64,000 nt of DNA from Humidesulfovibrio sp. (GTDB lineage Bacteria; Desulfobacterota; Desulfovibrionia; Desulfovibrionales; Desulfovibrionaceae), in contig NZ_JAUYFU010000077.1 in the NCBI RefSeq assembly GCF_030689645.1, forward strand, positions 1 through 64,000. The letters are read 5' to 3'. Shown piece after piece: positions 1 through 8,291 of this stretch. The notes beneath the pieces are model-generated. The model saw nothing but the letters and a program-made list of their open reading frames with translations, did no database searches and was not told the DNA's origin. The position numbers and the translations under genes are program-made. Every line of letters begins with the position of its first letter. The stretch's first letter is position 1.

Positions 1-2027
1 TCCACCAGATGCAGAAGCCCAGCCAGCCGGGCAGCGGCCCCGTGCAACTTGCCGCCCCAATCGGCTATCAGCTCAAGCTCTCCACCGGGGCGCAGCTCCG
101 CTTCAACGTCGCGGTGGAAGTCCGCCCATTCCCGGTACGCATCCGGCGCAATCTGCAAAAGGTAGGGCACGGGCTTGCCGTCAGAGCCCAGCGCCCACGG
201 CAGGGCCAGAAGGCCGCGCACCTTGGCCGCATATCGGGCTTGCACGGCCTGGGGAATGGCCCTTGGCTCCACCTCCCGGCTGCCAACGCGGCTTTTGGGC
301 AACAGGAACAGGAAGCGCCCCAAGAGGCCACGGCCCCGGAAGCCCGGCTTGTCCGCCAGGCCCCGCACAATGTCCGGCTGAGGGGAGAGGCAGATGGTCA
401 AGGCCGGGTCATGGAGCACAATGTTTTGCCCGCTCCGGCGGTCAACGTGAACGGCTTCCCCGGACCAGAGTTTCAGCACGGCGTCCAGGTTCGGCACCCC
501 CTTGGAATAGCGCCCCGCCAGAATGTCAAACAGGCCGCCCTCTGCCTCTATGATTCCGGCCCGTTCTTGCTGGCGTTCCATGAATGCCGGGATTGCTTCC
601 GGCGTCACGTCATCAATCAGTAGCCGAGGGGCGGCGGGCACTTCGGGCAGTTCCGCTTCAAGCGCCTTGATCTCGTCAATGAGGGCGCGGCGATCCTCTG
701 CCGTCTTGGCGTTGCCCGCTTTTGCCCGCTTGGCTTCAATGGCCTTTTCCAGCGTCTTGCGTTCGCTCAGGGTGTTGCGGATGCTCTCCCGCGCCTCTTC
801 CTGAGCCTCAGTTTCCCAATCAATGAGCGGGCGCTTGCAGGCTTCTGCCGTGGCGCTCTTGCGTTCGCCAGGGGGCAAGGCCGCCAGGGCATAGATGTTG
901 ACGGGCTCCGTGTAGTCCGGGCGCACCTGGACCTTGAACTTGCGTTGCCCGGCCACGGCCACGCAGGAAAGGGCATTGATGAGCACCAACTCAAAGGGCA
1001 CTTGCAGGCCCTCGGCAACAGCCCCGCAGAACTCCCCCAAGATCGGGGGCAGCAAGGCCGGGTCCACGTCCGGCATATTCAGCGCATCGAAGCTCACAGG
1101 CTCTATGGGGGCCTCTGCCACGGCCACGGGCTTGGATGCTCCGGCCAGTTGCGCCCGCACCATGTCCAGGCCCTCGGCTTGATGCAGATCGTTGAAGTCA
1201 GTACGCCCGGCAGGTTCCTTGAAGCTCGGCACGGCCAAGGATGCGCCCACGGCCAGGGCCGCCGCAGTCGCCTTGCTTACGCCAGGGTTAGCTTTGGTTA
1301 ACCTGTCGTCATCCGCGCAAAGCACCAGCTCCCGGTCCGGGTACTTCTGCCGAGCATGGGCCGCCACGGTTTCAAGGTTCCCGGCGTTGAAGGCGCAGAG
1401 GACCGTTTGCCCCGTGGCTTCGTGGATGCTCAGGCCCGTTGCCAAGCCCTCGGCAATGTAGAGCGGGCCAGCGGCCCCCTTGATAGCAAAGTATCCGCCC
1501 TTGGTGCGCCCGCCAGACAGGAACAGCTTGCCGCCGTCCTCTGCGATGAATTGTAGCGACACAGGCTTGCCGTCCTCTCCCAACACAGGCACCACTAGCC
1601 GCCCGTCAATGCCGATCTCGAGGCCGGGGCAGGGCTTTACGCCCTTGCGCTCAAGGTAGGGGTGCGCCTTGCAATCCGTGGCAGCGGCCAGGATGCGCCG
1701 GGCCTTGTCTGCGGCCTCTGCATGGCGCTTGGCCTCTTCCTCTTGCCGGGCGCGGCGGTCCGCCTCGATACGGGCCTGTAGCGCCTGGCGCTCGGCTGGG
1801 CTCAGGGCGCGTTCTTCCTTGGCGGTCCAGGTGCCCCCCTGACCCGTGGCCCAATCCAGCCACCAGAGGGAAGGCGGTTCGTCCAAGTGCGCGATATAGG
1901 CGGCGTTCACGGACCGGGGCTTTTCCACCGTGGCGCAGCGGTGAAGCTGGCCGTCTGCGATGATCTCCCCAGGTACAAGCCCGGCCTCTTCCAGCCGGGC
2001 GCGGAAAGCATTCGCTGCGTCTGTCAT
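1..2027 (-). CDS. Primase/DUF3987-type replication protein, partial (3' end outside window)
   Basis: The ORF track misses this gene because no stop lies in the window. Reading the minus strand from the ATG at 2027 gives an open frame of about 675 codons to the window edge. The N-terminal part carries a toprim-like primase region (PLYIAEGLATGLSIHEATG, then ELVLCADDD), as in TraC/P4-type primases of plasmids and satellites. After about residue 320 comes a DUF3987-like segment (INALSCVAVAGQRKF, ALAALPPGERKS) found in phage and plasmid helicase-like proteins. The start overlaps the stop of the preceding small ORF as ATGA, indicating translational coupling. It most likely primes or initiates replication of the element. 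The C-terminal boundary and any helicase motifs lie outside the window. Confidence 0.8.
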   Translation of the reverse strand, partial: MTDAANAFRARLEEAGLVPGEIIADGQLHRCATVEKPRSVNAAYIAHLDEPPSLWWLDWATGQGGTWTAKEERALSPAERQALQARIEADRRARQEEEAKRHAEAADKARRILAAATDCKAHPYLERKGVKPCPGLEIGIDGRLVVPVLGEDGKPVSLQFIAEDGGKLFLSGGRTKGGYFAIKGAAGPLYIAEGLATGLSIHEATGQTVLCAFNAGNLETVAAHARQKYPDRELVLCADDDRLTKANPGVSKATAAALAVGASLAVPSFKEPAGRTDFNDLHQAEGLDMVRAQLAGASKPVAVAEAPIEPVSFDALNMPDVDPALLPPILGEFCGAVAEGLQVPFELVLINALSCVAVAGQRKFKVQVRPDYTEPVNIYALAALPPGERKSATAEACKRPLIDWETEAQEEARESIRNTLSERKTLEKAIEAKRAKAGNAKTAEDRRALIDEIKALEAELPEVPAAPRLLIDDVTPEAIPAFMERQQERAGIIEAEGGLFDILAGRYSKGVPNLDAVLKLWSGEAVHVDRRSGQNIVLHDPALTICLSPQPDIVRGLADKPGFRGRGLLGRFLFLLPKSRVGSREVEPRAIPQAVQARYAAKVRGLLALPWALGSDGKPVPYLLQIAPDAYREWADFHRDVEAELRPGGELELIADWGGKLHGAAARLAGLLHLV

Positions 2028-2236
2028 CGGCTCCCCCCTTCAATGGCAATGGTGAGCCTGTCCGTCCAGCGACTACAGGCCATGCCCATTTCAGAGGTGA
2101 AGGTACGCAGCCAGCGCAGGGTCCACAGTTTGACGGCGAGGCCCGCCCGGTGTAAGAAAGTCTCACAAGCAACGCAGACTTTCAGCACCAGCACAGAGCC
2201 CCGGACCACAAATCCGGGGTTTTCTGTTTTCTGCAT
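2024..2236 (-). CDS. Small hypothetical protein of the integrated element
   Basis: This 70-aa frame starts at the ATG at 2236, which has a GGAAGG-like ribosome site about 8 nt upstream, and ends overlapping the primase start by ATGA. The ORF track gives a longer version from 2269, but that would overlap the AlpA-like gene. The protein has two cysteines close together (VCVACE) and no family I recognise. The tight spacing to both neighbours is the main argument that it is real; composition alone does not prove it. Confidence 0.45.
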   Translation of the reverse strand: MQKTENPGFVVRGSVLVLKVCVACETFLHRAGLAVKLWTLRWLRTFTSEMGMACSRWTDRLTIAIEGGSR

Positions 2237-2240
2237 GGCG

Positions 2241-2474
2241 CTACCCTTCCGCCTCGGACTGCCCGCCACGTGAGCGCATCCACGCTATGAAATCGGCGCG
2301 GGTGTAGCCCACCTTGCGGCCCAAGGTAATGCGGCGCGGGCCTTGGCCCAGGCAGTCCAGATTGGCGAGGCGTCCGGCGGAAATCAGGCCGCCTGTGAGT
2401 TTCGGGACTTCGGTTCGGGAGAGAATGGGAGGTAGGGTTCTTTCGAGTTCGGTGTAAGAGTCTGGCGTAATCAT
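2241..2474 (-). CDS. AlpA/excisionase-like winged-helix DNA-binding protein
   Basis: This 77-aa protein has the layout of AlpA/MerR-like excisionases: a helix region (LTGGLISAGRLANLDCLG), then a wing ending in an RRITLGRKVGYTRADFIAWM stretch that resembles the 'VGRRVLWRRSEVEAWI' ending of such proteins. In satellites and plasmids these small proteins act as directionality factors for the integrase or as transcription switches for the element. It sits between the element's 391-aa gene and its primase, all on the minus strand, which fits either role. Family assignment is from pattern only. Confidence 0.65.
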   Translation of the reverse strand: MITPDSYTELERTLPPILSRTEVPKLTGGLISAGRLANLDCLGQGPRRITLGRKVGYTRADFIAWMRSRGGQSEAEG

Positions 2475-2621
2475 TCTTTCACATCCGTTGGTTTGGGCTC
2501 ACGGGGGAAATCCCGTTGTCCCTACCAATCCGCCGGATGTTCTGAAATAGTTCCGGAACTTGAGACAAAGCGCAAAGGCCCAAGCAACCCCAAGGGCCAC
2601 AAATCTAACGAGAAAAAATAA

Positions 2622-3797
2622 TTACAACTTTCTTTTGCGGTTCTGGTTTTGTTCGTGTTCCTCCAACACTGCCGCAGGGTCGCCGCTACCATCGTCAGAT
2701 AGATTTTCAAGCATCCAGCCTTCCGCCGTACTTGGATGGTTCGCAGCTCTGGCCGCACTGGCTACAAGTTTCCCCTGTTTGTAGGTTTCAGCCCATGCAG
2801 TCAGCACAGCTAAGTCATGGCGGCCTGGGTACCTCTCCGGTCTTTGTACACCTTTGTCCCACTTGCCTACTTGCCTTTCGGTCACGTCACAAAGTACCGC
2901 TGCCACTTTCTGTGTCACCCGAAGGCGCTTTTGCCTAACCTCGGCGGGTTTCGCCTCGGTCTTGGCTTCACCCCTAGCCAGCGGCACAACCTGTTCGGAT
3001 TCCTGGCCGCTGTTGTCGGAAGCGATAGGCTTCAAGGAATCGTATTGAGCCTCTAGGGCCTCCACTTCGGCCATGTCCGCAAAAAGGCGGGACAGATCGT
3101 TGGCGACCTGGCTTCCTTCCGTCCATCCGTTAAGCGAAGCCGCCGCACAATCAATCTCGATTGCCGCCGCGTCTTTTGTTGAAGGGGTGTACAGAATGCG
3201 TGGCCCCGCTTGCCGGGGCTCAAAGAGATGCAGAGCGCCATGTTTGAGGAATCGCACAAGCCTTTCAGAGAGTGCGCCCATGCTCTCGCCGGAAGCGCCC
3301 GACCACCTGGAAAGCAGAGCAAAGACAGAAATGGGGCGGTCTATCTGCCTTTGATTCAGCAGGGGGTCTGGGTTCCCAAGCCAGTCTTGGCTAGGCGTAA
3401 GCGGCACATGGCGGATATCAAGCCCGCCCACTCGGTACCTGTAAGCCTCAAGCGCCTTGAGGTCGGGGCTGATTTCCAAATCAACACCAGCAAGCAAGTC
3501 TTGGTTCGTGTTGCGATTGGCCTCAACCTTGAAAATGTTTTCAATTCTGCGAAGCGATAAATCTTTAACGCCCGCCTCTGTTATGGTTTTTGGGTCAAGG
3601 CATCGCAGTGTGTCGCGATAAGATACGGCCCTTTTTTCAACAAGAATGAGGGGTCTGAATACCAGCCTCTTCTCTTCGGTCAGAGTGTATTCTTCGCCAA
3701 GCTGTACGGGGCGGGAGTATTCAGCCTGGGGGATGCGCTCAAATATGTTGGTAAGCGCAGAAACATAATCTCGCTCAAGGGAATCCACGGTTTGCAT
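2622..3797 (-). CDS. Hypothetical element protein with possible C-terminal HTH
   Basis: This 391-aa protein is not recognised. The first 250 residues are a soluble mixed region without clear motifs. Near residues 295-345 a segment (RVTQKVAAVLCDVTERQVGKW) reads like a helix-turn-helix. The end is basic (NQNRKRKL). Codon use is less GC-rich than the chromosome around it. It lies between integrase and AlpA-like gene, so a regulatory or DNA-binding role in the element is possible but unproven. A short GGCCC/GGGCC inverted repeat around 2577-2598, just past its stop, may terminate transcription. Confidence 0.6.
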   Translation of the reverse strand: MQTVDSLERDYVSALTNIFERIPQAEYSRPVQLGEEYTLTEEKRLVFRPLILVEKRAVSYRDTLRCLDPKTITEAGVKDLSLRRIENIFKVEANRNTNQDLLAGVDLEISPDLKALEAYRYRVGGLDIRHVPLTPSQDWLGNPDPLLNQRQIDRPISVFALLSRWSGASGESMGALSERLVRFLKHGALHLFEPRQAGPRILYTPSTKDAAAIEIDCAAASLNGWTEGSQVANDLSRLFADMAEVEALEAQYDSLKPIASDNSGQESEQVVPLARGEAKTEAKPAEVRQKRLRVTQKVAAVLCDVTERQVGKWDKGVQRPERYPGRHDLAVLTAWAETYKQGKLVASAARAANHPSTAEGWMLENLSDDGSGDPAAVLEEHEQNQNRKRKL

Positions 3798-3935
3798 TAC
3801 AAGCCCCCTTTGCTTGTCCCTGGTGGAGTCCAGGGCCAGGCCGCCAGGGTAGCGGATTTTCGGGGCGGGTAATTAGGCCGTCCCTAGGCCCTGGAAAGTT
3901 GGCTGCCCCGGCCTACTGCGGCCAGAGTGTTGCGT

Positions 3936-5153
3936 CTATTCCGCTCCCCGCAGATGCACCACCTTGGCGGGCTCCACAGGCTTGGCGTGTTGCTCAAGCA
4001 CTCCGATTGCCGCCCGCAGACCTTCAGGCGAAAGGTGCGAGTAGCGTTGCGTCATGTCAAAGTCTGCATGGCCCATGAGTTCCTTCACGGCGTACAGGCT
4101 TGTTCCCGCCTCCACCAGCCAGCTTGCGAAGGTGTGGCGCAGCGTATGGAAGCACACGCGCTGCCTGGGGTCTTCCACGCCCACGTTGAAAAGCTCATCC
4201 GCCACATACCGAAACACGTGGGAAATGCGGTCCATGAGAACGCCACCACGGCCAGGGAACACAAACTGTCCTGTAGCCTCTGCCTTGCGCTTTTTCAACA
4301 TGCGCAGGGTGCGGGCCGTTAGGAAGGCCACGCGGTTGGTCCGGGCCTTGGGGTCGCGGATAAGCACTTGCTTGCGCTCAAGGTCAACATCCTGCCACGT
4401 GAGCCCGGCGATTTCTCCGAAGCGCAGCCCCATGTCCAGGGCGCACAGGGCCATATCGTGAGAAGTGGGGGTGCGTTTCTTGAGTTCCGCCAACAGCAGG
4501 TGCGATTCCTCGGCAGACAGGTAGCGTTGGCGGCGGTTGTCTTTCTTGGGCAGCGTCACCAGCTTGGCCGGGCACGGGCCGGATGCGAAGCCGTCACGTA
4601 CGGCCAGGGTCCAGATTTGCCCCACCACGGCCAGCGCATACTTAACGGAGGCAGCGGCCCGGCCAGCCTTGAGCATGGCGGACTTCACGCGCTCAACGTC
4701 AAAGGCGCTCAACTGCGCCAGAGGCTTGTCCTGCATGGCCGGGGCAATCCACAAGCGCCAAAGCCCTTGCTCCGTTACGCGGCTGCCCTTGGCCTTGTAG
4801 TCCTGAGCGGGCCAGTAGCGTTCATGCCAGAACTGCCCCACGGTCATGGCTGCCCGCTCGGCTTCCAACTTGGCGGCTTCTTTCGCCTGACGCTCGGCTT
4901 CATGCTTGGCCCGGCGCTCAGACAAGGTGCGCTCTCCTGCCCCCGTGCGCTTGGCTTCACGCAGCCTGGAAAGCTCAATACGGGCTTTGTCCAGCGTCCA
5001 GCCCTCGGATGCCCAGCCCAAAGGCTCCTGCCGCTCTTTCCCGTCTACCGTGTAGCGCAGCACAAAATACCTGTCTGGGGTGACGCCATGCTTGCGCGTG
5101 GGGTGTTCCCTGTAGCGGATACCCTTCTCAACGCGGACCCATTTTTCGGCCAT
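3936..5153 (-). CDS. int: Tyrosine-type site-specific integrase
   Basis: This 405-aa recombinase inserts and excises the element at the tRNA-Pro site lying 150 bp upstream of its start. Residues 1-60 form the arm-binding DUF4102-like start seen in tRNA-targeting integrases, followed by a charged helix rich in A, E and K, then the SAM-like core-binding domain. The catalytic domain shows the expected residues: Arg in MGLRFGEIAGLTW, HxxR in CFHTLRHTFASWL, a following His in ELMGHADFDMT, and the nucleophilic Tyr in TQRYSHLSPE. Length is normal and no frameshift is seen, so it is probably functional. Confidence 0.95.
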   Translation of the reverse strand: MAEKWVRVEKGIRYREHPTRKHGVTPDRYFVLRYTVDGKERQEPLGWASEGWTLDKARIELSRLREAKRTGAGERTLSERRAKHEAERQAKEAAKLEAERAAMTVGQFWHERYWPAQDYKAKGSRVTEQGLWRLWIAPAMQDKPLAQLSAFDVERVKSAMLKAGRAAASVKYALAVVGQIWTLAVRDGFASGPCPAKLVTLPKKDNRRQRYLSAEESHLLLAELKKRTPTSHDMALCALDMGLRFGEIAGLTWQDVDLERKQVLIRDPKARTNRVAFLTARTLRMLKKRKAEATGQFVFPGRGGVLMDRISHVFRYVADELFNVGVEDPRQRVCFHTLRHTFASWLVEAGTSLYAVKELMGHADFDMTQRYSHLSPEGLRAAIGVLEQHAKPVEPAKVVHLRGAE

Positions 5154-5309
5154 TGCGCGCCCCCAGGAAAGTTTGTGCCGGATTTGTGCCGGATTTTTCG
5201 GTGAAATTGAGCGTTTTTCCGTGACCCCTTGTGAAGTACACTAGCGATCAGATTCTATACTGTCAACGTGTTTGTGGCATTCAGTGAAAGTGCGTGAAGG
5301 GCGCTAGAA

Positions 5310-5358
5310 CTGAATGGGGTTCAGGGGGCCGGAGGTTCAACTCCTCTCATCCCGACCA
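5310..5358 (+). repeat. attR: 3' half of tRNA-Pro(GGG)
   Basis: The stretch holds the 3' half of a tRNA: a CTGA-ATGGGGT-TCAG anticodon arm with anticodon GGG and G37, a variable region, a GGAGG-TTCAACT-CCTCT T-arm, acceptor strand CATCCCG, discriminator A and CCA. No matching 5' acceptor strand (CGGGATG) is found upstream, so this is not a full tRNA gene. It is the duplicated core left by integration into tRNA-Pro. The base pair at the top of the anticodon stem is broken, marking roughly where element sequence begins. Confidence 0.85.
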
Positions 5359-5370
5359 CTTTTCCCCACT

Positions 5371-5411
5371 AGAATGGGTCTGTTAACTGAGCAAGTTAGC
5401 AGACCCATTCT
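5371..5411. terminator. Long inverted repeat after the tRNA-Pro fragment
   Basis: An 18-bp near-perfect stem (AGAATGGGTCTGTTAACT with its complement, one G-T pair) encloses a 5-nt loop. It lies 12 bp past the CCA, where the original terminator of the host tRNA-Pro gene would be. No strong T-run follows, so it may act mainly as a structure or RNA 3' end. Confidence 0.6.
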
Positions 5412-5666
5412 TGCATTTGCTCAGTCTACTTTTCAGGCCTCGTATTACTCCCGCCCGATAAATGCCCTGCGACTTAAAATTTAGTCGCGCAAGGGGCTAG
5501 GCAACGGCACCAAATCAAAGATCATCTGCATAATGCCTATTAATGCATGGTCACCAGATCATGGCCTCACATAACGTCCTTGATGCTAAGGCCATTTCTA
5601 GGCTATTCGTCAAGACTCACCGAGGCCACGCAGCGTTGGTGAAAACAAACTGCGGGAGTAGTCGAG
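5412..5666. other. Intergenic, no gene recognised
   Basis: This stretch lies between the attachment site and the ATPase/GNAT gene. It has a short hairpin (GCGACT...AGTCGC near 5469-5489) and patches of AT-rich sequence. I see no RNA gene and no ORF worth supporting. A ribosome site for the next gene is weak (GGGAGTAGTCGAG before its ATG). Confidence 0.5.
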
Positions 5667-7178
5667 ATGGAGGCAACAAATACGACGGAGGACACAACTC
5701 CACTGTTTTCTGTAAGCATGGACATCCCATACGATGTACGGTTCATGGACATTGTTTTGGTCTGGATGGGCGGGAACTCTGTGCTGGCTGGATGCGACCA
5801 AAACGAATCAGACGCCCTTAGTTTGGCCATAGAGGAAACGCTGAGCTTCTTGATCAACGCATACCCTGAAGCTGAGACTTGGGAGCAGATCCGCATCGAG
5901 TATGTGCTTCTGCCAAAGGGCCTGACCCAAATCACCATTGCTAACGCAGGCCCCCCCGTGCACCTGAGCAGAATCCCTCTCTACAATCCGCAAAATCCCT
6001 CTGAATCAGAGATTGATGGATTGTGGTATTTTCTGGCTCGAAGCGTTGTGGACGACCTCACATTCAAAAATCTCGGCTGGGCCGGGTGGCAAGCTGTCAT
6101 TCAAAAACGACTGGCGCGTACATCCTTTAAACATAAGCATGCAGACAAGACCCAGGACGCAAAACCTGATCGGAAAATGTCTTTTACGACACGCGTTGCC
6201 ACTCCCAATGACGCGGCTGAGCTTGTGGATCTCACCTACGACACATATCGCTACAGCTATCCAGCCGAACACTTCTACCATGAACCCAAGCTTCGACAGG
6301 TAATTGAAGAGAGAGGAATACTCTCCATCGTCGTGGAAGCAGACGGCGTCATCATCGGCAATTCGTCCTTCGTTCTCTCGCAGCATACTCCTCGATGCGC
6401 CTATTTGTGTTCTCTGATGATCAAGCGAGCCTTTCGTCAGTCCCGGGCGATCATCCATCTGCTTAATGAAGTGGACAGATTCATTGCGGCCAGCAGCATG
6501 GATGTGGACCTCTGCCATGCTGGCATGGTCACCACCCATACCGGATCACAAAAGGCCGGGACTAAGCTTGGCTTCATGCCCGTTGCGATTCTTCTATCAC
6601 AGACGCCCATCGTTGATTTCCGGGGCATGACAACTGCAAGCGTCGATCGCGAGAGCCTACTGCTTGTCATTCGTCTTACTGCCACGCCTCAAAATCCGAT
6701 ACTATACATTCCAGAACGGCACCATGCAGTCATGGCTCCATTGCTTGCTCAAAGTGGACTGAATTGCAGCATCTCTGGTGAGCAGGAAGCTCCCCTGGCA
6801 ATGCATTCTGCATTCACTTCAAAGGAAGAGCTTAACGACGGCAGCGCCTTTATCACGATGACACAACTGGGGCAGGACATATCACTACGACTGCAAAAGC
6901 GTGTTTTCATGCTAAAAGCAAAGGGAATTCAGACCATCGTCATTCTCATTCCGGCATGGCGCCCCATTCCTCCGAACCTTGACCTCGTTATGGCGAGCAT
7001 GCATGCAATCTTCACTGGCATAAAGCCAGTATCCGCCCAAGAATGTTACCTTGTATACTGCGCAGTATCTGGCCCGGTGGACTTTTCGCTTATCAAGCTC
7101 AGCGACACCCTTGCCGTAGCCCTCAAAGATCATTGCGAACAACTTTTCCAAGAGCTGGTAGCAGAACAATCGGAGTAA
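5667..7178 (+). CDS. RsbW-like ATPase domain fused to a GNAT acetyltransferase domain
   Basis: The 503-aa protein has two recognisable parts. Residues 1-130 resemble the RsbW/HATPase_c-2 fold of anti-sigma-factor kinases: an N-box-like LAIEETLSFLINAYPE segment and a later ITIANAGPPV stretch in the place of the G1 box. Residues about 170-330 look like a GNAT acetyltransferase (TTRVATPNDAAELVDLTY, then GVIIGNSSFVLS). The remaining 170 residues are not assigned. The GNAT part lacks a clear Q/RxxGxG/A acetyl-CoA loop, so activity is uncertain. The gene is AT-richer than the core genome and stands alone in a patchy region. A role in partner switching or stress signalling is inference. Confidence 0.65.
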   Translation: MEATNTTEDTTPLFSVSMDIPYDVRFMDIVLVWMGGNSVLAGCDQNESDALSLAIEETLSFLINAYPEAETWEQIRIEYVLLPKGLTQITIANAGPPVHLSRIPLYNPQNPSESEIDGLWYFLARSVVDDLTFKNLGWAGWQAVIQKRLARTSFKHKHADKTQDAKPDRKMSFTTRVATPNDAAELVDLTYDTYRYSYPAEHFYHEPKLRQVIEERGILSIVVEADGVIIGNSSFVLSQHTPRCAYLCSLMIKRAFRQSRAIIHLLNEVDRFIAASSMDVDLCHAGMVTTHTGSQKAGTKLGFMPVAILLSQTPIVDFRGMTTASVDRESLLLVIRLTATPQNPILYIPERHHAVMAPLLAQSGLNCSISGEQEAPLAMHSAFTSKEELNDGSAFITMTQLGQDISLRLQKRVFMLKAKGIQTIVILIPAWRPIPPNLDLVMASMHAIFTGIKPVSAQECYLVYCAVSGPVDFSLIKLSDTLAVALKDHCEQLFQELVAEQSE

Positions 7179-7673
7179 GCCGACACAGCAGAAGGCTCTC
7201 AATGCGGTGGACGTCCCCGCACGGAGGTCGCCGCTCGCATCGCGCTGGAGCTGGTGTCGACAAAACCGACACTTGCCATCGTTGCAAACCCAAAACCGCC
7301 CCAGCATTATTGACGGTACACAGTCCGGCGGATATAAACACTCTACTAAACGACTTTTCCAGAAGGGGATTTTTTTTGAAAACGAAAACAATGGACCTTG
7401 TAGCGCTGGTTGCTGGCGAAAGCTGCGGCCGGTAAACGCTTCCAAGGCCTGAGCCTCCTCACTTAGAGGGGGCGTCTATCGCTGCGGAGCGATATTTTCC
7501 GCCCATGCCCATCCAGCCCGACATCCTCGGGCCGGTCATCTATAGTTTTTGTCTGGCAACCTCCTCCTTAGTGTTTCCCTAGGCCATCTCAGGCCATACG
7601 TGTCGCATGGGCAGGGCTTACGCTCGTCTCACCCCATGGCGACGAAGCACCAACGCGCACAAGGAGTTCAGCA
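7179..7673. other. Intergenic with decayed coding sequence
   Basis: About 500 bp without a convincing gene. Short frames on both strands are broken by stops and look like remains, but I cannot assign them to a family. An 8-bp GCCTCCTC/GAGGGGGC hairpin near 7453-7473 might be a weak terminator. The last bases carry a good ribosome site (AAGGAG) for the following GNAT gene. Confidence 0.4.
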
Positions 7674-8180
7674 ATGCTGATCAGAGACGAACGCCCCAAT
7701 GACAAGAGACTCATTTCGCAAATACACTACGCCGCCTTCAAGGGGCATCCAGTCCATGCGCCCGGAGCCGAACCCACCGAACATCTCGTCGTGGAACACC
7801 TGCGAGTCGCCAACGAACTGACCCTATCCCTGCTGGCGGAGGTCGGAGGGGAAGCCGTGGGCCATATCGCCCTCTCGCGCGCCGTCGTGGGCGCAGATCG
7901 CAGCGGATGGTTTCTGCTTGGGCCTATCGGCGTGCTACCGCGCCACCAGAACCTGGGCATCGGCTCCGCCCTCGTCCGCGAGTCGCTTCAGCGAATACGA
8001 AGCATTGGGGCCGTCGGCGTCGTGCTGGTGGGCAATCCAGGCTTCTACGCTCGATTTGGATTTGGAAACGTGCAGGGCCTCACCTACAGCGGAGTTCCAG
8101 ATCAATATGTTCTGGCGATATGCTTCGGCTGCAAGCCGCCGCTAGGCGAAATAATCGCACACGAGGCGTTCACCCTGTAG
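7674..8180 (+). CDS. GNAT family N-acetyltransferase (YhbS-like)
   Basis: This 168-aa protein is a single-domain GNAT enzyme that transfers an acetyl group from acetyl-CoA to an unknown amine. The order is classical: MLIRDERPNDKRLISQIHYAAF at the start, the central strand region AVGHIALSRAVV, then the acetyl-CoA loop in GPIGVLPRHQNLGIGSALV (QNLGIG). The pattern GNPGFYARFGF near residue 125 is typical of the YhbS subgroup. The start at 7674 has AAGGAG 8 nt upstream. The substrate cannot be read from the sequence. Confidence 0.9.
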   Translation: MLIRDERPNDKRLISQIHYAAFKGHPVHAPGAEPTEHLVVEHLRVANELTLSLLAEVGGEAVGHIALSRAVVGADRSGWFLLGPIGVLPRHQNLGIGSALVRESLQRIRSIGAVGVVLVGNPGFYARFGFGNVQGLTYSGVPDQYVLAICFGCKPPLGEIIAHEAFTL

Positions 8181-8291
8181 GGCGCAGAGCACCATAGCGC
8201 ATTACGGCAGGCGGCGTTTGATGCGCCACCTTATGCACAACAGCCAAACACGGGCGCCTGCGCAAGCAGGACGCCTCACACGAGTACAGCC

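Larger units (their letters stand above)
1..5358. mobile_element. Right end of an integrated satellite/plasmid-like element in tRNA-Pro
   Basis: All genes here lie on the minus strand and form a typical integrative-element set: tyrosine integrase next to the attachment site, an AlpA/excisionase-like protein and a replication primase. The right boundary is a 3' half of tRNA-Pro(GGG) in plus orientation, so the intact tRNA and the left boundary should lie to the left of this window. No capsid, portal or terminase gene is visible, which fits a P4-like satellite or integrated plasmid better than a full prophage, but the left part is unseen. Confidence 0.8.

Noticed and set aside
9-623. 204-codon plus-strand ORF
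   Set aside because: Exact antisense of the partial primase frame, which has recognisable domains.
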